NCBI GenBank assembly: GCA_963800475.1 | Contig: CAWDAZ010000002.1 | Coordinates: 1,054,001 to 1,118,000 of the forward strand | DNA length: 64,000 bases | Direction: 5' to 3' | Origin: Palsa-465 sp963800475 | Lineage (GTDB): Bacteria > Actinomycetota > Thermoleophilia > Solirubrobacterales > Solirubrobacteraceae | Shown here: positions 52,578 to 60,888 of the stretch, one piece after another | Layout: every line of letters begins with the position of its first letter | How positions within the stretch are numbered: position 1 is the first letter of the stretch | Notes under the pieces: model-generated | What the model was told of the DNA's origin: nothing | Database searches by the model: none | Seen by the model: only the letters and a program-made list of their open reading frames with translations | Program-made: the position numbers and the translations under genes

Positions 52578-54194
52578 ATGACGTCGACGATGAGCAGCCG
52601 GCCGTCCGCTGGCACACACGAGGTGGTCAACCAGCCGCCGCCGCTGGTTGATTACAACGCGTTCGATGCGGATATCGCGCTGCGCGACGCGCTGATCCGG
52701 GAGGGAGCCGCGTGGGGCCTGGAGCGAGCCCGTGACTTCGGCGCGATCGTCGCCTCTGCCGAAGCGCTCGATCACGCCAGGCGCGCGCAGCGCAACATCC
52801 CGGTGCTCAGGACCCACGACCGCTACGGCCACCGGATCGACGAGGTCGAGTACGACCCGTCGATGCATTGGATGCTGCGTCTAGGCGTCGAGCGCGAGGT
52901 CAACTCGCTGCCGTGGCGCGATCCGCGCACCGGGGCCCACGTGGTGCGCGCCTGCTTGATGCATCTGTTCGACCAGCTCGACACCGGCCCGTGCTGTCCG
53001 ATGTCGATCAATTACGCCGCCGTTCCGACGATGCGCCAGGACGCGGCGCTGGCGGCGCAGTGGGAACGGCGCCTGACGCTGCCCGACTACGACGAGTTCG
53101 CCCAGGCCGGAATGGTGATGACGGAGAAGCAGGGAGGCTCGGATCTGCGCGCCAACTCGACGATCGCGGAGCCGATCGGGGATGGCTGGTACGAGCTGAC
53201 AGGGCACAAGTGGTTCTGTACCCACCCGGTGTTCGACGTGTTCTTCACACTGGCGCAGACCGAGCAGGGGATCAGCTGCTTCGTCGCCGAGCGCCCGCAT
53301 CCGGGGTTCCGCCTGCAGCGTCTGAAGGACAAGCTCGGCGGCCGCTGCCTGGCCTCATCGGAGGTCGAATACGACCACCTGCCGGCGCGGATGCTCGGCG
53401 ACGAGGGCCGGGGTACGGCGGTGATGGTTGAGCAGCTGATCTGGACCCGCCTCGACACGCTCACGGCGGTGGCAGGGATGATGCGTCGTGTCGTCGCCGA
53501 GGCGATCTGGCATGCGCGTCACCGCTCGGCGTTCGGTGCGCCGCTCGCCCAGCAACCGGCGATGGTCAATGTGCTGGCCGACCTTGCACTCGAATCGGAG
53601 GTCGCGACGGTCTCGGCGCTTCGGATCGTGCGGGCTTTCGACTCCGATGACCCGCACGAAGCGGCGTTCCGCCGTCTTGCGCTGGCCGTGATGAAGTACT
53701 GGGTGTGCAAGCGCGGCGCCCCGCTTGCGGCCGAGGCGCTCGAGTGTCTGGGCGGGAACGGGTACATCGAAGAGGCGCCGATGGCCCAGTTCTACCGCGA
53801 CATCCAGATCGGCACCGTCTGGGAGGGGTCGGGCAACGTGATCGCGCTGGATGTGCTGCGGGCGCTCCGTCGTGAGCCAGCTTCTGCAGCAGCGTTCCTG
53901 GCTGAGTGCGAGCTTGCCGCAGGCGCCGACCTCCGCTTCGATGCTCACCTGGTCCACGTGCGCAAGCAGCTCGCCGCGCAGACCTCCGATCCGGCGGTCG
54001 CCCAATGGAGCGCCCGGCGCCTAGTCGAGGACATGGCGCTCGCACTGCAGGTCAGCCTGATGCTGCGCCACGCGCCTGCCGAGGTGGCGAACGGCTTCTG
54101 CGCTGGGCGGCTCGGTGCTCGCGGTCTGGCCTTTGGCGATCTCCCGCCCGGCATCGACGGCGCGGCGATCGTCGAGCGCAGCCTGGCGATCTAG
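52578..54194 (+). CDS. aidB: AidB-family acyl-CoA dehydrogenase
   Basis: 538 residues from ATG 52578, 5 bp after GAGGAG. The N-terminal HEVVNQPPPLVDYNAFDADI, the catalytic-domain stretches MVMTEKQGGSDLRANSTIAE and WFCTHPVFDVFFTLAQTEQG, GYIEEAPMAQFYRDIQIGTV and WEGSGNVIALD are typical of AidB. The family is a FAD acyl-CoA-dehydrogenase offshoot linked in E. coli to the alkylation (Ada) response, where it binds DNA and has weak dehydrogenase activity. Length is normal. It stands alone between two 107-bp direct repeats, unlike any other gene here, so it may have moved as a unit. No ada or alkA nearby. Confidence 0.88.
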   Translation: MTSTMSSRPSAGTHEVVNQPPPLVDYNAFDADIALRDALIREGAAWGLERARDFGAIVASAEALDHARRAQRNIPVLRTHDRYGHRIDEVEYDPSMHWMLRLGVEREVNSLPWRDPRTGAHVVRACLMHLFDQLDTGPCCPMSINYAAVPTMRQDAALAAQWERRLTLPDYDEFAQAGMVMTEKQGGSDLRANSTIAEPIGDGWYELTGHKWFCTHPVFDVFFTLAQTEQGISCFVAERPHPGFRLQRLKDKLGGRCLASSEVEYDHLPARMLGDEGRGTAVMVEQLIWTRLDTLTAVAGMMRRVVAEAIWHARHRSAFGAPLAQQPAMVNVLADLALESEVATVSALRIVRAFDSDDPHEAAFRRLALAVMKYWVCKRGAPLAAEALECLGGNGYIEEAPMAQFYRDIQIGTVWEGSGNVIALDVLRALRREPASAAAFLAECELAAGADLRFDAHLVHVRKQLAAQTSDPAVAQWSARRLVEDMALALQVSLMLRHAPAEVANGFCAGRLGARGLAFGDLPPGIDGAAIVERSLAI

Positions 54195-54203
54195 ACCTGT
54201 CGT

Positions 54204-54310
54204 TCGCCACCGGCTGACCACCCAGCCGGCGAAAAAGTTCATCGGGCGCCCGGACCAACTTCCCGCCGCTATCGAGGATTCACGCGATTCATACCGGTCG
54301 CATACCGTTC
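54204..54310 (+). repeat. 107-bp direct repeat, copy 2 (downstream of aidB)
   Basis: Starts 10 bp after the aidB stop. CCGGCTG-ACCACC-CAGCCGG at its left end forms a 7-bp-stem hairpin that could end transcription. Includes CATACCGGTCGCATACCGTTC in near-identical form to copy 1. Confidence 0.75.
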
Positions 54311-54398
54311 CCGGCGCGGCCGCTGCTTGTCTCTTCTAATAAAGGAGGGCGACGGCGGCCCAGTCGGCTACCGCCTCCGTCCTTAGGCTCGACGTTGC

Positions 54399-55166
54399 CT
54401 AAGAAGCAGCCGCGGCGTTCGATCGCATCGCCCTGAGCAGCGCGTCGAACCGGCGTGCGAACAGATAGGCGTCGCCCGGCCAGCGCGCTGACACGTAGCG
54501 GCCGTCTTCGACCACAAACGCCGGGCTGTCGTCGTCGGCGGTTCCGCGTTTGGTCGAGCGCGGGCCACGCTCGAATTGAGCCGGGTCGTCCAGCGCGGCC
54601 TTCACCTCGTCTTCGACGTATGCCGAGTAGGTCCGGTAATAGCGCCCGAGCTTCCACGCCGTGGCAAGAAACGCCGAGCGCTCCATGTACTTTGGCAGGC
54701 AGGTCGTCCGCCTAGACGCGATCGCGCTGCGGCCCGTGCGCGGGTCGACTGACCGCGCCAGCAAAAGCACGCCATGACAGATCGCCCCAACCGGCCGCTC
54801 AAGCGCCCAGAATGCCGACACCCGCTCCTGGAGCTCACTGCTCCCCAGGTACTGACGCATGCCGGGTGCGTGCCCGCCGGGCAGCACCAGCCCGTCAAAC
54901 GCCGCCGGCTCGATCTCAGCCCAGCCCATCGGCACCCGAAACTCGGGCGCCTCGGTCAGCTGGCGATAAAACTCGATCGGCTCCGGCTCGGCGCCCAGCT
55001 TCCCGAAGATGACGCCATCGAGCAGCCGCTGGTCGCACGCCGGCGTACTCCCGCCGTGCTCGGTCGCGAACACCACCTCGTGGCCGCGATCGCGCAACAG
55101 CCGCCACGGCACCGCAACCTCGGTCGTGTCGAAGTCGCGATCAGGCAGAGGCATGAGCACGCGCAT
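54399..55166 (-). CDS. DJ-1/PfpI family (class I glutamine-amidotransferase-like) protein
   Basis: 255 residues, ATG at 55166. Rossmann-like start MRVLMPLPDRDFDTTEVAVP, EVVFATEHGG, LVLPGGHAPGMRQYLGS, and the nucleophile elbow VGAICHGVLLLARS (Cys-His). This is the DJ-1/PfpI arrangement, whose members include glyoxalase-III-like, protease and chaperone proteins. A conserved Glu typical of DJ-1 may be the one in EIEPAAFDGL or nearby. C-terminal tail Ala-rich. Cytoplasmic; single gene. Confidence 0.82.
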   Translation of the reverse strand: MRVLMPLPDRDFDTTEVAVPWRLLRDRGHEVVFATEHGGSTPACDQRLLDGVIFGKLGAEPEPIEFYRQLTEAPEFRVPMGWAEIEPAAFDGLVLPGGHAPGMRQYLGSSELQERVSAFWALERPVGAICHGVLLLARSVDPRTGRSAIASRRTTCLPKYMERSAFLATAWKLGRYYRTYSAYVEDEVKAALDDPAQFERGPRSTKRGTADDDSPAFVVEDGRYVSARWPGDAYLFARRFDALLRAMRSNAAAAS

Positions 55167-55765
55167 ACATAGATGCTAGTTACGCAACGACGCCCGGCAC
55201 GACTGTCGCGGTTAGCCCGTTGCATCACCGTCGGCGGGGGTGCTGGTTTGCGATCGGGATGCAGCAGCCAGGCTCGCCGTGCCGCTCGGTGATTCCGTCC
55301 GTCGGGGCAGTTTCGCCGCGCACCTCGTCACGGTTGGCTGCTGCCGGCCGGACTGCCGCAATGATCGAAGGAGCGCTGATGCTCGGCTGCTGCTTGGCAG
55401 CCGAGCAACGCTCTCCTCAACGGGTCGCACGCGGTCCAACTCGCGACCCGCGTCGACCTCTGGAACGCCGGGCGGATGCAGCGGTCTGACGGGCGCGCCG
55501 ACACCGCTCGTTGTCGTCCTTTGCGCTACGGAGCTCGTGGGTCTGATGGCCGCGCAGTTGCATAGACATCGCCCGGTCACCAAGCCGCGGGACGAGCGAC
55601 GACGAGGGTGAAGCTCTCGCGAGCGAGCAAGATGTTTCGATGCCGCTGCCCTGAACTTGTCGCGGTTTCACGCGCCCGCCATGTACTACGCGACGGCTCC
55701 GGTGGCGGACGTGCTGTGGCCGCAGTAGGCGCCGGTGCGAGCCTCGTGCCCGCCGGGTAGATCCT
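55167..55765. repeat. Intergenic stretch with 10-bp hairpin at 55381-55406
   Basis: GCTCGGCTGC-TGCTTG-GCAGCCGAGC is a perfect hairpin containing the CTGCTGCTTG word of repeat R. The following ~100 bp resemble 49320-49420. No gene recognised. Confidence 0.45.
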
Positions 55766-56380
55766 CAGCCGCTAGGCGTAGACCCTTGCCGGCGCTCGGC
55801 TTCCTCGCGCGCGACATCGATCAATCCGCGCGCCAGCACGTGAGCGCCGGAGCCGACCCCGAAGGTCCAGTAGCGGCGAAACCAGGCGCGCGCATGTTCG
55901 TCGGTCGTGGCTGTGCGCATGATCGCCCGCAGCAACGTTCGCTCATCATCGAGACGGCGGGTGCCTAGCGCGTACCGTCTTGGCGAACCCGGGCTCCGCG
56001 AACTCCTCGAACGCGTCCGCCTTCACCTCAGCGAACTCGATAGCCGGTCGCCAGAACTTCCCCACCAGCCCGAGCGCGATCTCATCCGGCGGCCGCTCGG
56101 CCAACAGCACCCAGCCGCCACCGCTCATCGGCAGCTCCGTCGTGTCGCGCAACGTCATCCGCTTCGGCGCCGCCGGCGGATGCTCGCCGTGCAGCCGCTG
56201 CCACACCAGATCTGGCAGGACCCGCAACGCTCCTAGCAGAGCGACCAGCGGGCGCTGGCGCCCCACCTCGATCAGGTCGGCATCCATAAGGGCGCCCCAG
56301 GTCGTCTCCCTGTCGGCCGCCACGACCGTCGCGACCTCGTCGGACACGTCGTAGATAGGTAGGAACTCGTCTACGAGCAT
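55766..56380 (-). pseudogene. SRPBCC (START-like) protein, frameshifted
   Basis: ATG at 56380 gives MLVDEFLPIYDVSDEVATVV ... GKFWRPAIEFAEVKADAFEE then FAEPGFAKTV, and breaks after about 137 residues. Shifting the frame by one base near 55965-55975 continues GTRRLDDERTLLRAIMRTAT, TDEHARAWFRRYWTFGVGSG, AHVLARGLIDVAREEAERR to a TGA at 55766, giving a normal ~200-residue polyketide-cyclase/START-like protein. One base too many explains it; a sequencing error is possible. Third gene after M28 and WS/DGAT, 9 bp behind the latter's stop. Confidence 0.7.
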
Positions 56381-56389
56381 CGCCTTACC

Positions 56390-57874
56390 CTAGCCGCGCT
56401 CGCGCCCAAGGGCTGACGTGCGAGGTCCTTTGCCGCGATCGGTCGTTCGGGGGGGTCTGACACCCAATCGCGCCAGTTCATCGGTTAGGCCCTTTGCGAA
56501 CACGGCGAGGTCTGGGATGGCATCGCTGTCGCCGACGATGTCGAAGTTGAGCTGGCCCGCGTAGGAGAGCACCCCGACACTCAACGCCAGGTTTCCCTGA
56601 ACGACGCCGATCTGGAACACCTCGAGTACCTGAGCGCCGGCGAAGAACATCGGCACTGAGGGCCCGGGAAGGTTGCTTTCGAGCAGGTTGACCAGCCGCT
56701 GGCGATTCATGGTGCGCACCATCCAGCGCTGAAGAAAGCGCCCGGCGGGCTGATACGGAGGGAGCCGCTTGCGTTCGGTGCTCGCTCGCGCGATCGACTC
56801 CAATCGCTTGATCGGGTCTGGTTCGCCGACCGGCGCCGGGACGACGATGACGGCGACCAGATTCCCCGCCTTCGTCTCGCGCTTGAGCGCGCGAACCGAC
56901 GTGGCCACGGAGACCTTGAGCTCAAGCTCGTTGCGAAGCTCCCCGCGGGCGGCAAGCATCGCTCGCGCCCCACCTGCGATCGCGCACAGCGCGACGTCGT
57001 TGACGGTCGCGTGATGCGCATGAGCCACCGTCGTGGCCGGCTCGAGGTCCGCGCGCACAAGCATCAATCGATGCTGGTTGCCCACAGGTCGATTGAAGGA
57101 GACGCGTGGAGCCCGGCCCTCGCCAGCAATCCGTATGAGTTGGCGAACGAAGCGCCTAGCTCTTTCAAGCGCTGCTCGAGGATGTTCGATGTGCCCCAGG
57201 CCGACGCGAAGGGCTGCCCGGTGCCTGCCGAGATTGTCGAGGAAGAGGTCCAAGCGACCCACCGGCGGTCGCGGGAGCGTGGCTGGCGTTTCCGCGTCTG
57301 GCTCGGTTTCGCGCGCTGCGTCGAAGAGCGCACCCAGCATTAGCAGCGCGGCCGTGCCGTCCGCGAGAACATGGTGGAAACGGATCAGCATCGCGACGCT
57401 GCCGTCCAGCTGACCCGTCAAGAACCAGATCTCCCACAGGGGACGCGCTGTGTCAAAGGGCTGTCCGTTCAACTCAGCGCACACACTTAGCAGCGCTTGC
57501 TCATCGCAAGGCGCAGGCACTCTGCGGGTTCTCACGTGGGTGCTGACGTCGAAGCTTGGGTCGTCGACCCAAGCCGGAGGTCCGAAGCCGAATCCCGGCG
57601 CATGGAGCTTCTGACGAAGCCGCGGGGCGCGGTGCAAACGCGCTTCGATCCGAGCTCTGATCGGTCCCAGGTCAAGCTCCCCTGATCGGTTGAGCAGCGG
57701 AGCGCCTTCGAGGGTCGCGAGCGCCGCCACGTTCATCGGCGGCCCGCGTCTCTCGACTCGCAGGTTGCTGGCGTCGATTGGGCTGATCCGCTCGATCGCG
57801 TGATGATTGGTGCTCATGCCGGGCTTCCTACCGTCGGAGCTCCCTCTCCGAGCATGCACGGCGGCGGCGCTCAT
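56390..57874 (-). CDS. Wax ester synthase/diacylglycerol acyltransferase (WS/DGAT)
   Basis: 494 residues from ATG 57874 (MSTNHHAIERISP at 57817 is an alternative start). Acyltransferase motif HHVLADG (His167-His168, Asp172) with the flank IRFHHVLADGTAALLMLGAL, plus PLWEIWFL, VNDVALCAIAGGARAML and NLPGPSVPMFFAGAQVLEVF. It makes wax esters or triacylglycerol from acyl-CoA and an alcohol or diacylglycerol at the inner membrane face. ATGA overlap with the M28 gene stop at 57871-57874 shows tight coupling. Confidence 0.88.
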   Translation of the reverse strand: MSAAAVHARRGSSDGRKPGMSTNHHAIERISPIDASNLRVERRGPPMNVAALATLEGAPLLNRSGELDLGPIRARIEARLHRAPRLRQKLHAPGFGFGPPAWVDDPSFDVSTHVRTRRVPAPCDEQALLSVCAELNGQPFDTARPLWEIWFLTGQLDGSVAMLIRFHHVLADGTAALLMLGALFDAARETEPDAETPATLPRPPVGRLDLFLDNLGRHRAALRVGLGHIEHPRAALERARRFVRQLIRIAGEGRAPRVSFNRPVGNQHRLMLVRADLEPATTVAHAHHATVNDVALCAIAGGARAMLAARGELRNELELKVSVATSVRALKRETKAGNLVAVIVVPAPVGEPDPIKRLESIARASTERKRLPPYQPAGRFLQRWMVRTMNRQRLVNLLESNLPGPSVPMFFAGAQVLEVFQIGVVQGNLALSVGVLSYAGQLNFDIVGDSDAIPDLAVFAKGLTDELARLGVRPPRTTDRGKGPRTSALGRERG

Positions 57875-60333
57875 TGGGCTCTGAGCGTGACCGTGCGGCT
57901 AACGAACGTGGCGTCGCCTGCGAAGGCTAGGCCCGCCATCGTGTCGGCGGGCCGCGGCCTGTACGGGTGGCCCGGGATGGCGGGCAGGCCGTAGGAGATG
58001 TCATGCATTGCGAGGCGTACCGGCGAGCCAGCGGGGATTGTGAGTGCCAGCGGGATGCCGCCGGTGGGCATCGCCCAGTAGATGAACTTGAGCTCGCCGC
58101 GGCGATCAGACGTGTTCAGCGGAACCGGCTGACCGTCCAGGGAGGCGGCCGTGATCGGGCCGGTGCTGATGGCAGCCTCGAGCGCTTGGGCATGCCGGGG
58201 CGAGGTGAGCTGTATCCGGACGGTCGCGCGTCCATCCTGCAGGGTCCGGCTGAGCAGCTTGACTGTGGGGGCTGCAAGGGGTGCGGCGGGTGCGCTGGCC
58301 CCCCAGCCGCTGACCGCGTTCATGGCGAAGAACTCGAAGTTGGCTGGGTGTTTGCCGGCGGTGAAGAACTGGCGGGTGTAGTCATCGGTGCGTGCGTCGC
58401 GGGTGACCCAGGTGGCGCCGCCGGTGTCGGCGTTGAGCTGGTAGGCGATCGTGTCCGGTCTAGGATGCCGGGCATCGAAGCCGAGTCGGGCGGTCGCTAG
58501 CCCGAGGAGCGCCAGCGAGCAGACCGCGGCGGTGGCTGGAAGCAGCCAGTACAGCCGGCGCACGCCCCGTGCCGTCTGATGACTCCGCACGCGGAGGTAT
58601 GGAATGAACAGCCCCGTGGCACCGGCGACGAACATGCCAACGACCACGCCGATGATTGGGATGTTGCCGGAGAGCTCGAAGCGGGTGCCGAGCGCAAGCG
58701 TGATGATCCCTACAACCGGGACGATCAGCACGAGCGCCACAGCCAGCGGCAGTGCGACGGCGCCAGCGGCATGCCACGGCCCGGTCCGACGACCGGCCAG
58801 CGCCCACGTCTGGAAGCCTAGGGCGACCAGGACCGGCCACAGGAACAGGTAAGCCGCCCCGGGCAGGGTCACTGACAGCACCAGCGAAAGGGCGGCACCG
58901 AATCCGAGCGCACCCAACGCCAGGTTCGCCGTCCTGGTGCGGCTGAGCAACGGCTGGTAGAGGGTGGCGAACACGGCGACTGCCGCGGCGGCGAGACCGA
59001 GGAAGTAGAGGGTGTTCTGGTAGCTGCCGGTGAACGGCCAGTTCAGGTCCGGCACCAGAGCCTTTACCGCGAACCAGAGCAGGCCCACCGCGATGCCGGT
59101 CAGCAGAACCACCAGCGGGAAGGTGACAAAACTGCCAGCGAGCCCACGCGCAGTTATCGCGCCACGTCGCCTCCCAATGACGGCTGCGAACAGGAACAGT
59201 GCGACCGCGGCCAGCGCGATCGCGATATCGACCCAGGCTGGATAAAAGACAGCGGTATCGGGGGCGATATTGAACGCAACCCAGTCCCCGCCGCCGCGAC
59301 GCTGCGAGACACGGTTGCCGAGATCGCGGGCGAGCGCGACGGCATAGGAACCGTCCTGGTACAAGCTCGGCGGGCTGATCGTCGTGATGCTGTCGCGCTG
59401 CGTGTGGTAGTCGGTCGAGCCGCCGCTGTAGTAGAGCGCGACCCCACCGGCCCTGCGGTCGAAGTACTCCTCGGCGTCCGTTCCCGGGCGCAGGCTGGAG
59501 ACAAACAGCGTCATGAACGCCGGGATGAACGAGAAGATGCGCGGGTGAGGCGCGCTCGAGACGAGCTCGTTGACGAGATCAGCGCTGTTCGGGCTGGTTC
59601 GCGCCAGGTAGACGGCCCCGTGACTTCCGCTCGTGTCGAAGTTGACAACCGTCGCGACACCGCGCATCGCCGGGTTCTGGGTGGCGAATGCGTGAGCCCC
59701 GATGTCCTCGCGCTCCTCACCATCGGTGAACACAAACAGCACGTCGTTCTTCATCCGGGGCAGCGCTCGCAGCGTCCGAGCGGTTTCAAGCACAGCCGCT
59801 ACACACGAGCCACAGTCACTCGCCCCAGGGGCGCTGGGCACCGAGTCATAGTGAGCGTTGAAAACAACCGCACCCGTGTTCGCGGTCCCCGGAAGGCGCG
59901 CGACGATGTTCGTCACCCTCCCGGCGACGTGGTTCTCCGAATCAAAACCACCGACGACACTGGTCGCCTGCACCGTCGGCGCCAGCCCAAGCGCCCGCAG
60001 CTGTCCCAAGATGTAGGCCCGCGTATGGTCCGCGGCCGCCGTCCCCATCGGGCGGGGGACCTGTGCAATCGCACGGACGTCCGCCATCGCACGCGCAGCC
60101 GAGAACTGTCCCGCAGAGACGTGGCCCGGCACACCGGGCGCGCTCAGTTCACCCACCGCCACCCAGCCCGAGACCGCAACTACCACGACCGCGACCAGCG
60201 CCGGCAGCCAGCGCTTGTGCCGCTCCCAGGTGCTGAACCGACGCTTGCCGGTCAGCGGCGCAGACGGCTCCAGGGTGGAGAGGCGCGGCCGCTCGCGGAC
60301 GGTCTTCAGTGCATGAAGCCGGTGGCTATGCAT
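57871..60333 (-). CDS. Membrane-anchored M28 zinc peptidase
   Basis: 820 residues, ATG at 60333. One N-terminal helix (WLPALVAVVVVAVSGWVAVG) leads to an M28 domain with all ligands: VVFNAHYDSVPSAPGASDCG (His, Asp), FVFTDGEEREDIGAHAF (catalytic Glu plus Glu ligand), ATVVNFDTSG (Asp) and GGSTDYHTQRDSI (His). The second half has about eight membrane helices and a C-terminal extracytoplasmic beta domain (ATVRIQLTSPRHAQALEAAI). The layout is that of the vacuolar-protease-like M28 group. It trims peptides or amide substrates outside the membrane. First gene of the operon with WS/DGAT and the START-like gene. Confidence 0.87.
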   Translation of the reverse strand: MHSHRLHALKTVRERPRLSTLEPSAPLTGKRRFSTWERHKRWLPALVAVVVVAVSGWVAVGELSAPGVPGHVSAGQFSAARAMADVRAIAQVPRPMGTAAADHTRAYILGQLRALGLAPTVQATSVVGGFDSENHVAGRVTNIVARLPGTANTGAVVFNAHYDSVPSAPGASDCGSCVAAVLETARTLRALPRMKNDVLFVFTDGEEREDIGAHAFATQNPAMRGVATVVNFDTSGSHGAVYLARTSPNSADLVNELVSSAPHPRIFSFIPAFMTLFVSSLRPGTDAEEYFDRRAGGVALYYSGGSTDYHTQRDSITTISPPSLYQDGSYAVALARDLGNRVSQRRGGGDWVAFNIAPDTAVFYPAWVDIAIALAAVALFLFAAVIGRRRGAITARGLAGSFVTFPLVVLLTGIAVGLLWFAVKALVPDLNWPFTGSYQNTLYFLGLAAAAVAVFATLYQPLLSRTRTANLALGALGFGAALSLVLSVTLPGAAYLFLWPVLVALGFQTWALAGRRTGPWHAAGAVALPLAVALVLIVPVVGIITLALGTRFELSGNIPIIGVVVGMFVAGATGLFIPYLRVRSHQTARGVRRLYWLLPATAAVCSLALLGLATARLGFDARHPRPDTIAYQLNADTGGATWVTRDARTDDYTRQFFTAGKHPANFEFFAMNAVSGWGASAPAAPLAAPTVKLLSRTLQDGRATVRIQLTSPRHAQALEAAISTGPITAASLDGQPVPLNTSDRRGELKFIYWAMPTGGIPLALTIPAGSPVRLAMHDISYGLPAIPGHPYRPRPADTMAGLAFAGDATFVSRTVTLRAQ

Positions 60334-60499
60334 AACGCATCCCGGAAAGTTAGATCCGCGGGTCTCTTCTGAAATCGGTAAGACCGTGCATCTCCTCTGC
60401 GCGAAACCACGACGGCGCCGAGCTCGCTAGCGGTCTGGACGAGATGCAGCGCTCCCGTTTCACTGCTCCTTTGGTTGGCTGCGGCAGCGTGTTGGCGGT

Positions 60500-60528
60500 A
60501 GAGCTGGGCGGGTAATCGTTCCAGCTCT
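60500..60528 (+). promoter_or_regulatory. 8-bp inverted repeat before the integrase remnant
   Basis: AGAGCTGG (60500-60507) and CCAGCTCT (60521-60528) with a 13-bp spacer, directly before the AAAGGAGGGAG ribosome site. Candidate operator or recombinase-binding site. Confidence 0.4.
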
Positions 60529-60542
60529 CAAAGGAGGGAGCG

Positions 60543-60880
60543 ATGTCTTCTGTTCAGCCGCTGCTGGACGCTGCCGGCCGACGCCGCTCGCCGGCGACCA
60601 CGCCTGGAGCGCGTGCCGGGATAGCCCCGCGCAACAACTCGTCGCGGTCATGCGCCAGGCTGCTCATACTCGCGACGGCCATCGCCTCAACGCCCTGATA
60701 GTCGTGCTGTGGCGCGCAGGGCTACGGATCCAGGAGGCGCTCTCGCTGATCGAGACCGATCTGGACCAGCGTCGCGGCTCGATTCCGGTCAGGCATGGCA
60801 GAACGATCGCCGGCGCGAGGTCGGCATGGATGCCTGGGCACGGTCAGTGATTGCGGAACTCGGGGTGCCGCTGAGCGGGG
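60543..60880 (+). pseudogene. Tyrosine recombinase/integrase, decayed N-terminal part
   Basis: ATG 60543 follows a perfect AAAGGAGGGAG and gives MSSVQPLLDAAGRRRSPATT, then the frame breaks. In the next frame: VAVMRQAAHTRDGHRLNALI, VVLWRAGLRIQEALSLIETD (catalytic Arg region) and LDQRRGSIPVRHG; another shift gives RRREVGMDAWAR before similarity ends. MDAWA is where the integrase at the left window edge (MDRWAWEQLEPWL) picks up, so both belong to one family. The catalytic C-terminal half is gone. It is the only recombinase trace in the tRNA-Ser island. Confidence 0.75.
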
Positions 60881-60888
60881 CGCTCTCG

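Noticed and set aside
52413..54310. Reading the aidB repeats as integron attC sites
   Set aside because: No GTTRRRY/RYYYAAC boundary motifs and no integron integrase; kept only as an unexplained direct-repeat cassette.
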